Positions 17,862-25,913 of a stretch of 54,269 bases of DNA are shown here, one piece after another. Origin of the DNA: an uncultured beta proteobacterium (lineage in GTDB: Bacteria > Pseudomonadota > Gammaproteobacteria > Burkholderiales > Burkholderiaceae_C). Location of the stretch: contig CAIQOO010000092.1 of assembly GCA_903873485.1 (NCBI GenBank), positions 1-54,269 of the forward strand, in the 5' to 3' direction. The translations under genes and the position numbers were made by a program. The notes beneath the pieces were generated by a model, which was not told the DNA's origin, ran no database searches, and saw only the letters and a list, made by a program, of their open reading frames with translations. Each line of letters starts with the position of its first letter. Within the stretch, counting starts at the first letter, position 1.

Positions 17862-19732
17862 ACTGCGGGTCTCCGCCCAACCCGCGGTTGCCAATTGGCA
17901 ACCTGGCCCCGCTGTGTGCTGCGCAACACAAACTCTGAAAATGAGTTGAGTCCAACGTGCCGCGAAAAAAACTGCTCCAAAACTGCACCCAATAACCAGG
18001 GGCTGGCACCGGCCAGAGGAATCTCATCGATCAGCAAATCAAGCTGAACGCCGCGCCCAAAGACAATCGGCCCTCGCCCTGGAACCCGACGGTTCACGCT
18101 TTTGACATTCAATTTCTGGACAGCAGCGATCTGGGCATCAGCACCCACCGAACCCAGACGTGCATAAAGGCCTAATAGCTCTCTCAACGCACCGGCACCT
18201 TGCTCTGCGCTTATATCGGTCAGGGTCAAATAGTTGAGGCTCAGGTGAGAGATCAAACGCCAGGTGATCTCACGCTCGGCCAAAGCCGCTGTTGGACGTG
18301 TTGGGCCAGTCACAAACCGGATATCGTCCACAGGTGCCGAGGATAGCAGGGTCAGATCGGATCCGGCATTGCCCATCGGCGTCAAGAGTGACAGATCCCG
18401 GTTAGTGCACAAGGCATCCACGGTGATCTGCCTAAGATCAGAGGAATAAGGTGCTTCGTGGGTGTCAACCAATGAAATAAAGCACTCGCTCCCCACATAC
18501 CCGGTCCGGGGTCCATTCCGGCGCGCCTTCTCGGATAACAGGCGCTGCTCTCTGCGCATCGAAAAATAGGCACCGGCGCCCCTGCGATCAACGTCCGCTG
18601 CCGCATAGAAAGGGTGAAAAGCAACTTCACGATCAGAATCACTTTGGTGTCCCATTACGCGGGTGATACTGTGAATCTCAAAATCAAGCGGGCGACCCCG
18701 GTCCATCACCACATGGTATTCAAAACGCGTGGTGGTCACCGGAATTCGGTCCGCCACGCGCTGGAACAGATTGGCGACCGGAGCGCAATTCATCAGGAAA
18801 TGGCCTGCGTCGATGATCGGTTCAAGCATAACGTTGGCCGACTTCAGCAGCAAAACCACTTCAAAACGGTTGCCCTCAATTTGTCTCAGCGCTTTTTGCA
18901 AGCCATTGATCGAAATGAACCGATAGCGCGCGGGAAACGAGAAATACTCATGCAACAGCCGATAGCCGTCAAATGCCCGTGAGTCCAATGGCAACAGCGC
19001 CTGATCTGTGTCAAAACCCTCAGCGACAAGGGATTCTTTGGAATATGGAACCAGATCCCGAATGGGCAACCTACCGGCGTGGACGACCATGCCCAAACAC
19101 TGGGTGTGCAAGAGTTCCTGCAGTTTGGAGGCGGTATCGGCATCTCCTGCCAAAAAAAATGACAGCTTGTCCAGCTTCAGGGCGGCCACTTCGATGTTGC
19201 CGGTGGTTTCAAAAACCAGTCGCAATGCCCCACGCACTGGTGCCCCCCACCGATATCCGGCTACCGGCAAATCGGGGGGCGCTGCAGTCAGTTTGGCTTC
19301 TGCCAGCCGCAAGGGCCACAGCACAAGCTCATGCGCAGTACGAAATTCGCAAGCGGTCTGTTCATAAGCGGGCAGACGTGCCCTGAGCCTGGAATGGCGC
19401 GGCAACACATAGCCATCGGGCGAGCCGCCCTGCGACTTGGACGGCTCAAATCGGGCAATGCCCATTGCCGGTGTCGGAGCCAAATAGCCGGGATACACCA
19501 AATCCAATAGCCGTTGCGAAAACCGCGGAAACTCGGCGTCCATCTTGAGCTGAACACGTGCCGACATGAAGGCGAAGCCTTCCATGAGCCGTTCAACATA
19601 AGGATCTGCCACCTCCATGCCACGCATGCCCAATCTGGACGCAACCTTGGGAAACTGTTCTGCAAATTCAGCGCCCTGCTCGCGCATATAGGCGAGTTCA
19701 CGGTTGAAATAGTCAAGCATGCGCGGGTCCAT
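17858..19732 (-). CDS. tssF: T6SS baseplate protein TssF (ImpG)
   Basis: 624 aa, full length for TssF. The start MDPRMLDYFNRELAYMREQG is the family hallmark, followed by AEQFPKVASRLGMRGMEVAD and FPRFSQRLLDLVYPGYLAPT. It is the main structural subunit of the baseplate wedge, comparable to phage gp6. The ATG at 19732 begins 2 bp after the tssE stop, with GGTGAT just upstream; a longer start at 19753 (MLRELGD) would overlap tssE. Confidence 0.95.
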   Translation of the reverse strand: MDPRMLDYFNRELAYMREQGAEFAEQFPKVASRLGMRGMEVADPYVERLMEGFAFMSARVQLKMDAEFPRFSQRLLDLVYPGYLAPTPAMGIARFEPSKSQGGSPDGYVLPRHSRLRARLPAYEQTACEFRTAHELVLWPLRLAEAKLTAAPPDLPVAGYRWGAPVRGALRLVFETTGNIEVAALKLDKLSFFLAGDADTASKLQELLHTQCLGMVVHAGRLPIRDLVPYSKESLVAEGFDTDQALLPLDSRAFDGYRLLHEYFSFPARYRFISINGLQKALRQIEGNRFEVVLLLKSANVMLEPIIDAGHFLMNCAPVANLFQRVADRIPVTTTRFEYHVVMDRGRPLDFEIHSITRVMGHQSDSDREVAFHPFYAAADVDRRGAGAYFSMRREQRLLSEKARRNGPRTGYVGSECFISLVDTHEAPYSSDLRQITVDALCTNRDLSLLTPMGNAGSDLTLLSSAPVDDIRFVTGPTRPTAALAEREITWRLISHLSLNYLTLTDISAEQGAGALRELLGLYARLGSVGADAQIAAVQKLNVKSVNRRVPGRGPIVFGRGVQLDLLIDEIPLAGASPWLLGAVLEQFFSRHVGLNSFSEFVLRSTQRGQVANWQPRVGRRPAV

Positions 19733-19733
19733 A

Positions 19734-20264
19734 TCACCCAGTTCCCGCAGCAAGTTGATCGGTCAATTTCATATAGCCGGTCTCAAGGTCGAGTTCTGAG
19801 CGAAGAAGCAACTCAATCGGGTAAGGCATTGACCAAAGTTCACCACGCAACTCAAACTGCAGCAAATTGTGATGCCCCAAACTGTCGGATGGAGTGCTCG
19901 CTTTGACACTGAGCGAATCGGGAAGAATCCGCGGCTCAAACACCAGAATGGCTTCGTGAATCTGTCGCTCCAGTTCACGCCAACTGGCTCCGGAAAAATT
20001 CTTTCCAGACAAGACCGGAATTCCAAAATTCAGAACCGACTTGATCACTTCAGGGTAGTTGTCGAGCTGGCCATCGGTATGGTGGCAAGTGGTATTGAGC
20101 AACCATACCAGATCCCTGAGCACCGTCCGCTTCAACCGACCCTTGGAGACAACCGAGTTTTGCAGTGTTTCCTGCCGCTGTTGCGGCTCATCATCGGTCA
20201 ACCGGTCAAGCAATGCCGGTTGTAGCCGATCACCCTCGGAACGCAAAATTGCTTGGTTATCCAT
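19734..20264 (-). CDS. tssE: T6SS baseplate protein TssE (gp25-like)
   Basis: 176 aa with the gp25-like lysozyme-fold domain of baseplate wedges. Visible signatures are RTVLRDLVWLLNTTCHHTDG and YPEVIKSVLNFGIPVLSGK, then WRELERQIHEAILVFEPRIL. TssE starts sheath polymerisation at the baseplate. It follows tagJ by 58 bp and leads directly into tssF, so the tssE-F-G-clpV-vgrG order is conserved and probably one transcript. Confidence 0.93.
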   Translation of the reverse strand: MDNQAILRSEGDRLQPALLDRLTDDEPQQRQETLQNSVVSKGRLKRTVLRDLVWLLNTTCHHTDGQLDNYPEVIKSVLNFGIPVLSGKNFSGASWRELERQIHEAILVFEPRILPDSLSVKASTPSDSLGHHNLLQFELRGELWSMPYPIELLLRSELDLETGYMKLTDQLAAGTG

Positions 20265-20322
20265 TGCGTGCGCTTAGGTAAGAAACTGGTCGGTTCAACA
20301 AGTTGCCAGAGCCAACACCGCC

Positions 20323-21138
20323 TTAGTTTTCGTTGTCCGGCAAGGCACCATCGACCGGTACAAAAACGATATCCCGCGTGGCCAGCAGCGGGTACTCACC
20401 CACATCAGAGACCCACACACGTTGGCCGATCCCATACCAAGCGTCTGCACCATGCTCAACCCACTCGGTCAACCGGCACATCTTCAAAACATCGGCGTTG
20501 TCCTTGGTCAAGGTTTCTGTCGTCGGATAACGGGCCGGTATCAAGGCGGGAACCCGGCCTTCATTGGGCAACAGGATCTCGACCGGGGCCCACACCAGAT
20601 CTCGCATGTCCACCGGCGCCTCAATCTTTATCGCGCTACACGACTCAAACGGCAGCCAATAATACTGGCCATTTGCAATCACCTCGCAAATCGGACCGAG
20701 ACGAGAATCGCCATCGGCCAGCCATTCGCAGGCCACGCCATCGACACCACAACTTGTGGCCGCAGCCAGATCCAGCGCCTGAGCTCTCAAATCAGCGGCA
20801 GCCACCGCACTGCCCTCGCCATCGTGACGCAAAGCTTCAATCATGAGTCCGATCCATGGTGGCGGGTTTCCCATCACCTGGGGGGTGCGTTTGCCAGCGA
20901 AAACCTCGCCTCGGAAGACTTCGCACTTGATGGCTTCGCGGTAGGTTTGTGCCATGGCCAAGGCCGCTGCATCCAGTTGAGCAGCAACCTGTAACTGGCT
21001 TAACGCGCGCTGCCAATTGCCCATGACACACAACAATTGAAACAAATGGATGCGCAGTCTGGCCGAACTGGCATCACGCTTGATACGGGACTGAAGGTCC
21101 AGCAACTGCTCGGAAAGCGACTCCATTTGTTTTTCCAT
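20323..21138 (-). CDS. tagJ: T6SS accessory protein TagJ (ImpE/SciE family)
   Basis: 271 aa. An N-terminal TPR-like helical half (LFQLLCVMGNWQRALSQLQV, TYREAIKCEVFRGEVFAGKR) is followed by the ImpE domain with NGQYYWLPFESC, DLVWAPVEILLPNEG and IPARYPTTE. In Pseudomonas H1-T6SS, TagJ binds the TssB N-terminal helix and ClpV and modulates sheath recycling; it occurs only in some T6SS subtypes. An alternative start lies at 21126 (MESLSEQL); neither start has a strong ribosome site. Confidence 0.9.
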   Translation of the reverse strand: MEKQMESLSEQLLDLQSRIKRDASSARLRIHLFQLLCVMGNWQRALSQLQVAAQLDAAALAMAQTYREAIKCEVFRGEVFAGKRTPQVMGNPPPWIGLMIEALRHDGEGSAVAAADLRAQALDLAAATSCGVDGVACEWLADGDSRLGPICEVIANGQYYWLPFESCSAIKIEAPVDMRDLVWAPVEILLPNEGRVPALIPARYPTTETLTKDNADVLKMCRLTEWVEHGADAWYGIGQRVWVSDVGEYPLLATRDIVFVPVDGALPDNEN

Positions 21139-21246
21139 TCTTATTCAAGCAAACAAACTGCGCCAGGCGCAGTCAAAATATGCCACCGAAAAGGCACCAT
21201 CTGACGAATCCGATGGCGCTTTCGCGGCAGAGCCACCCAAGAATTA

Positions 21247-21726
21247 CTAATAAGTCTTGTTTTCCTTCTGATCCCATTTAGCCTCAGTGGATGTACCTTG
21301 GGAACCATCTGCGGCTTGTTCCCAGTATTGCGTGTGGATTTTTGCGAAATTAAGTGCCACCGACACGTGCGGAAGACTGTTCATCGCACCACTCTTTTGA
21401 ACACTGGCGACCACGACATCCTCCAAGATAATCTGCAAATAAATAAAAGAGTCAGTACCCATCTTGATGCAATCCAACGTGGCCGTTGGGTAGTGTTTGA
21501 GAGTCGCACAAGCGTTCATCAAAGTCGGGATCGCCTTCTCCAGTTGGCAGGTGATATTAAAATCAGAATACTGGACAACACCGGTACCAGCGCCACCACC
21601 AAAGCTGGAGGAGCCAGTATTGACCAAGCCCTCGCTGTAAGACTCGACGTCAATCCATTCCTTGTGTTTGGACTCCTTGCTCTCACCTTTAACATCACCA
21701 ATTTTCAAAAACATATTCGAAGCCAT
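21247..21726 (-). CDS. hcp: T6SS inner-tube protein Hcp (TssD)
   Basis: 159 aa, the normal Hcp length. The start MFLKIGDVKGESKESKHKEW and the segments GVVQYSDFNITCQLEKAIPT and YWEQAADGSQGTSTEAKWDQ fit the Hcp fold. Hexameric rings of Hcp stack into the tube that is driven out by sheath contraction and can carry small effectors. A strong AGGAGAATGAT ribosome site precedes the ATG, as expected for an abundant protein. The 108-bp gap to tagJ shows no clear terminator. Confidence 0.96.
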   Translation of the reverse strand: MASNMFLKIGDVKGESKESKHKEWIDVESYSEGLVNTGSSSFGGGAGTGVVQYSDFNITCQLEKAIPTLMNACATLKHYPTATLDCIKMGTDSFIYLQIILEDVVVASVQKSGAMNSLPHVSVALNFAKIHTQYWEQAADGSQGTSTEAKWDQKENKTY

Positions 21727-21786
21727 ATCATTCTCCTAAAAGTAAAGTTACTAAAAAAACACACCTACCACTCGTCATTTCTAGAC

Positions 21787-23286
21787 CTATTTAGAAGCCG
21801 CCTTCGTCGAAGGCAGCTTGGAAACCAAGCGCAGCGAAACTGTCAGCCCCTCTAACTGATAGTGCGGACGCAAAAAGAATTTTGAGGTGTAGTAGCCTGG
21901 GTTTCCCTCCACCTCCTCCACAATCACTTCAGCCGCAGCCAGCGGCTTGCGCGCCTTGGTTTCCTGCGTCGAATTTGCAGGGTCGCCATCTACATATTTC
22001 GATATCCAGGAATTCAGCCAACGCTGCATATCAGCCCGTTCCTGAAACGACCCGATCTTGTCACGAACAATACACTTCAGGTAGTGGGCAAACCGGCAGC
22101 AGGCAAACATGTAAGGCAACCTGGCGGCAAGATTCGCATTGGCTGATGCATCGGCGTCGTAGTATTCAGAAGGTTTATTTAGGGACTGTGCCCCGATGAA
22201 CGCAGCCAAGTCGGAGTTCTTGCGGTGCACCAGCGGCATGAAACCATTCTTGGCCAACTCGGCCTCACGACGGTCACTGATGGCAATTTCGGTTGGGCAC
22301 TTCATATCCACGCCACCATCGTCGGACGGGAAGGTGTGAGATGGCAAATCGGCCACGATCCCTCCCGATTCCACACCTCTGATCGAGGTGCACCAACCGT
22401 ATTCCTTGAAGGATCGGTTGATGTTGGCGGCCATGGCAAAAGCCGAGTTGGACCAGGTGTATTTGGCGTGGGTACCGCCCTCGGTATCCTCTTCAAAGTC
22501 AAACTCGTCCACTGGACTGGTCTGCGCACCGTAGGGCAACCTGGCCAAGTAACGCGGCATCGCCAGACCCACATACTTGGAATCATCCGAGTCTCGCAAA
22601 CTGCGCCACGCAGCGTATTCGGCGTTCAGGAATATCTTGGTCAAATCCCGCGGGTTGGACAACTCTTGCCATGATGTCATTTGCATCAAGTTGGGCGAAG
22701 CCCCCGCAATGAAGGGCGCGTGCGCCGAAGCAGCAACACGAGCCATTTCTCCCAGCAACTCCACGTCGGGGGCGCTGTGATCGAAGAAATAGTCACCAAC
22801 CAGACATCCATAAGGCTCACCGCCGAATTGGCCGTATTCTTCTTCGTACAACTTCTTGAAAATCGGGCTTTGATCCCAACCCGCACCCTTGTAGCGGCGC
22901 ATGGTTTTGCGCAAATCATTCTTTGAAATATTCAAAACGCGGATCTTAAGCATTTCGTCAGAATCCGAGTTGTCCACCAGATACTTCAACCCGCGCCATG
23001 AGCCCTCAAGCTTCTGAAAATCTTCGTGGTGAAGAATCAAGTTCATTTGATCTGACAGTTTTTTGTCGATCTGCGCAATCAGCGACTCGATCGTGCGAAA
23101 AGCGTCCGTCGAAATGGTGTTGCTGTAAACCAGAGCTTGCTGAGCCATCGTCTGCACCGCAGACTCAATAGCCCCACGGGCTTCATCGGTCTTGGGTTTG
23201 AATTCCTTGCTCAGCAAAGACGCGAAGTCATTGTTTTGAAACTCAACTTGTCCCAAGCTTGATGTTGTTTGCAGTTCGGTTGCCAT
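21787..23286 (-). CDS. tssC: T6SS sheath large subunit TssC (VipB)
   Basis: 499 aa, the standard size. Family segments are LEGSWRGLKYLVDNSDSDEM, KKLYEEEYGQFGGEPYGCLV, GDYFFDHSAPDVELLGEMA and the C-terminal end with FLRPHYQLEGLTVSLRLVSK. TssC interlocks with TssB to form the contractile sheath and carries the surface bound by ClpV after contraction. AAGGAAGAC precedes its ATG; it follows tssB by 17 bp. Confidence 0.97.
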   Translation of the reverse strand: MATELQTTSSLGQVEFQNNDFASLLSKEFKPKTDEARGAIESAVQTMAQQALVYSNTISTDAFRTIESLIAQIDKKLSDQMNLILHHEDFQKLEGSWRGLKYLVDNSDSDEMLKIRVLNISKNDLRKTMRRYKGAGWDQSPIFKKLYEEEYGQFGGEPYGCLVGDYFFDHSAPDVELLGEMARVAASAHAPFIAGASPNLMQMTSWQELSNPRDLTKIFLNAEYAAWRSLRDSDDSKYVGLAMPRYLARLPYGAQTSPVDEFDFEEDTEGGTHAKYTWSNSAFAMAANINRSFKEYGWCTSIRGVESGGIVADLPSHTFPSDDGGVDMKCPTEIAISDRREAELAKNGFMPLVHRKNSDLAAFIGAQSLNKPSEYYDADASANANLAARLPYMFACCRFAHYLKCIVRDKIGSFQERADMQRWLNSWISKYVDGDPANSTQETKARKPLAAAEVIVEEVEGNPGYYTSKFFLRPHYQLEGLTVSLRLVSKLPSTKAASK

Positions 23287-23303
23287 TTTGCGTCTTCCTT
23301 GGT

Positions 23304-23825
23304 TTATTGGGCAGATGTATCAGAACCGGTGGCTTTAGGCGCTGTTGACAGCGAATTCAACAATGCCGGGTCTTGCAAAACCTTGGCCAGCAACTCTTCA
23401 GCACCCGACTTGCCGTCCATGTAAGACAGCAGGTTGTGCAACTGGGTACGCGCCTCAAGCAACTGATTCAGTGCGCCGACCTTTTTCGCCACGTTAGCAG
23501 GCGAAAAATCGTCCATGCTCTCAAAGCTGACATCGACCGAAAGGTAACCGTCACCAGTCAACGTATTGGGCACATTAAAAGCGACCCGCGGCTTGATCGC
23601 CTTCATGCGTGCGTCAAAATTGTCATAGTCGATTTCGGTAAATTTTCGATCCGCAATATCCGGCATTTCAACTTCGGATTTTCCTGCCAAGTCAGCCATG
23701 ACACCCATCACAAACGGGAGCTGGATTTTTTTCTCAGAACCGTACACTTCCACATCGTATTCAATCTGAACACGCGGAGCCCGATTTTTGGCGATCCATT
23801 TTTGTCCACTTTTCTTTGCTGACAT
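23304..23825 (-). CDS. tssB: T6SS sheath small subunit TssB (VipA)
   Basis: 173 aa. Signatures are RAPRVQIEYDVEVYGSEKK, ELPFVMGVMADLAG-type text (LPFVMGVMADLAGKSE) and FDARMKAIKPRVAFNVPNTL. It pairs with TssC in the contractile sheath; its N-terminal helix is the known contact of TagJ/ClpV in systems that have TagJ, which is present here. The ribosome site AGGAG is clear. The gap to tssA upstream is 66 bp. Confidence 0.97.
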   Translation of the reverse strand: MSAKKSGQKWIAKNRAPRVQIEYDVEVYGSEKKIQLPFVMGVMADLAGKSEVEMPDIADRKFTEIDYDNFDARMKAIKPRVAFNVPNTLTGDGYLSVDVSFESMDDFSPANVAKKVGALNQLLEARTQLHNLLSYMDGKSGAEELLAKVLQDPALLNSLSTAPKATGSDTSAQ

Positions 23826-23891
23826 GGTTAACTACTCCTGTTAAAAAGCTTGATTTGCGAATTTTTCTCAAAACACAGACCAGATCGGATG

Positions 23892-24929
23892 CTATCCCCC
23901 TGGCAGCTTGGCACCGGTAATCACTTGCAGATTCCGGACGGAATCGGGTGAAAGTTCTTGGATGATATCCAAAAAAGTCCGATCAAGCATTCCTTCAGCG
24001 CGACGCGCGAACAGCGCGGCAGGATTGCTGGGTTCGTTACGCTCCAGATACTCACAAGCCCGCTGCAATGCTCGCCTGACGTCTTCGCGTGATCTGATTT
24101 CTCCTATGCCTGCTTGTGGCACCGGATGCCCAGCTCCACCGGTCTGCTCGCTCACAGCACCGTCAGGGCCATCCACAGCAGACAGGTCTTGTGTGGCGGG
24201 ACGGACACGATCAATTGCCCCCCCCACTGCTTTAATCAGCGCCTTCAAGGCAGAAATGTCAGGCTGTTCGCCCGAACCAAAACGCTCATCAATCAAGGCA
24301 TCCAGAACGGCAATCGATAACTTGGCTTGCTCAAAGGCGACGATTCCTTCGGCATTTGCTTTCACGGCATCAGACAGAACGGACGTTATCTGGGTCTCGG
24401 TATAGCGCGCCGAAGGATCCTTTGAAACACCCAGTTCCACATCGCGAACAGTCACTTGCAAAGGCTGGCTGACCAGCAGACTAGCCCGCAGGGAACGCAT
24501 GATTCCGGAACCTTCCGAATAGCCGCCCCCTCCATCGGAAATTGCCGAGATCGCGTTGATACGCAAATAGGTATCTTCTTCCCCATCGATGATCATGCGT
24601 GGATGTACATCGTCCCAGTAACGCTCACAAAGTTTAAGCATCAAATCGACACCTGATGCGAATCCTGCAACGCCATGAATATGCGTTGCAGCCAGAATCA
24701 ACCAATCCACAACGCGGATATCTTTCGTCCGTCCGAGCAGCTTAGTGGCCATTTGCTCAGCAGCACGCCACTCCGGCTCAACTGCGGGAATAACTTTTTT
24801 ACCGAACTGCTGTTCTGGCTTGCCTACAACTGCTTGCGAAAGCGCCAGAAAATCTCCGTCGTATTCCAAGTCAACGCCGCACGGGGATTGCTCGGAAACA
24901 GGCTCTGCCAGTGAACTTATATCAAACAA
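23892..24929 (-). CDS. tssA: T6SS cap/priming protein TssA (ImpA)
   Basis: 345 aa with the ImpA N-terminal domain at the very start (DISSLAEPVSEQSPCGVDLE, WRAAEQMATKLLGRTKDIRV). A Gly/Pro linker and a C-terminal domain follow, the latter with VRRALQRACEYLERNEPSNP typical of short TssA proteins. TssA coordinates tube and sheath growth at the baseplate or distal end. I favour the TTG at 24929 because AAAAGGGG lies just upstream and the ImpA motif begins at once. An ATG at 24965 adds 12 unconserved residues and lacks a ribosome site. A sigma70-like promoter is at 25022-25050. Confidence 0.9.
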   Translation of the reverse strand: MFDISSLAEPVSEQSPCGVDLEYDGDFLALSQAVVGKPEQQFGKKVIPAVEPEWRAAEQMATKLLGRTKDIRVVDWLILAATHIHGVAGFASGVDLMLKLCERYWDDVHPRMIIDGEEDTYLRINAISAISDGGGGYSEGSGIMRSLRASLLVSQPLQVTVRDVELGVSKDPSARYTETQITSVLSDAVKANAEGIVAFEQAKLSIAVLDALIDERFGSGEQPDISALKALIKAVGGAIDRVRPATQDLSAVDGPDGAVSEQTGGAGHPVPQAGIGEIRSREDVRRALQRACEYLERNEPSNPAALFARRAEGMLDRTFLDIIQELSPDSVRNLQVITGAKLPGG

Positions 24930-25021
24930 AACGCACCCCTTTTGGTTAGAACACGCAAGAAACATTGGTTGACGGCAACCTAGTTCATGGAATGCACTCC
25001 ATCTTGATTATTAGAACTGCG

Positions 25022-25050
25022 ATTACACTATTTTTCTCGCCTGCTGACAA
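25022..25050 (-). promoter_or_regulatory. Predicted sigma70-type promoter of the tssA-tagF genes
   Basis: On the minus strand TTGTCA (25050-25045) and TGTAAT (25027-25022) are separated by exactly 17 bases. They lie in the 128-bp gap between pppA and tssA, the largest gap inside the T6SS locus before the MORN gene. It would start transcription near 25015 and drive the structural genes apart from the upstream regulatory genes. Prediction only. Confidence 0.5.
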
Positions 25051-25094
25051 GTTTTTTTTCATGCTGAATCTCTTTTTTCTGCATTGAAAATGGC

Positions 25095-25913
25095 TTACCT
25101 TGAAATCAGCGGCATGACGGTGCTGAGTTCTTCAGGCGGGCCATCCTCGTCATGCACCGAAACCCTGATTAAAACGGCACTGAAATTGTCATGCCCTGCC
25201 GGCATTGACTTTTGCACAAGAGACTGAAGTCTGTCGCACCATATTTCGAGGGTGTCGCTTGTGTGGTCGAGTTTCACAAGCGTCTCATCATCGAGAAGTT
25301 CCCAAACGCCATCGCTGCAAAGAAGCGCAGCATCGCCTGGCTGCAAGTCGATCGGCGATTGCGTCAAATAGGGCGGGATTTTCTCGGAATTGGCACCTAG
25401 AGAAGCGTAAAGAACATTCCGGCGCGGATGTTGTCTCAACTTTTCTAGCGGGTAAAGACCAGCATCAACGAATCTCTGAACAAGACTGTGGTCGTAGGAT
25501 TGCGCAATGATCTGCCCTGCACGAAAAATGTAAGCGCGCGAATCGCCCAGGTTGCCCAGCAATGCCTGCCGCCGCTCGTAGTTGATCAACAAAGCCACAA
25601 AAGTCGAGGCCATGTGCGCAAGTCGGGGTTCCTTTTTTTGCTTCAGACGAATCGCGTCGTCCGCCTTTTCCATGCAAAGCTGGAGCGTATCTGGCGAAAA
25701 AACCGGAAGGCCGAGAAATACAGCACGTGCTGCTTCGACGGCAGTTTTCGAGGCGACATCACCGCCGCCTTGCCCACCTGCCCCGTCAGCCAGCATAAAG
25801 AGGCGAACAGCACCGAACGCCTCGCATTGATCAACGGCATCCTCGTTGTAATCTCTGCCGCCAGAATGCGTGAAAGTCAAACTCGCGATACGCAATGTAC
25901 TGGTTGAACTCAT
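25095..25913 (-). CDS. pppA: PP2C-type protein phosphatase PppA of the T6SS
   Basis: 272 aa metal-dependent Ser/Thr phosphatase of the PP2C (PPM) family. The metal-binding motifs are visible: GGRDYNEDAV, MLADGAGGQGGGDVASKTAV, LLGNLGDSRAYIFRAG, LLCSDGVWELLDDE and AGHDNFSAVLIRV. In the threonine-phosphorylation pathway PppA removes phosphate from the FHA scaffold and switches firing off, against the PpkA kinase. It shares one base with the tagH stop (25913), so the two are coupled. Confidence 0.94.
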   Translation of the reverse strand: MSSTSTLRIASLTFTHSGGRDYNEDAVDQCEAFGAVRLFMLADGAGGQGGGDVASKTAVEAARAVFLGLPVFSPDTLQLCMEKADDAIRLKQKKEPRLAHMASTFVALLINYERRQALLGNLGDSRAYIFRAGQIIAQSYDHSLVQRFVDAGLYPLEKLRQHPRRNVLYASLGANSEKIPPYLTQSPIDLQPGDAALLCSDGVWELLDDETLVKLDHTSDTLEIWCDRLQSLVQKSMPAGHDNFSAVLIRVSVHDEDGPPEELSTVMPLISR

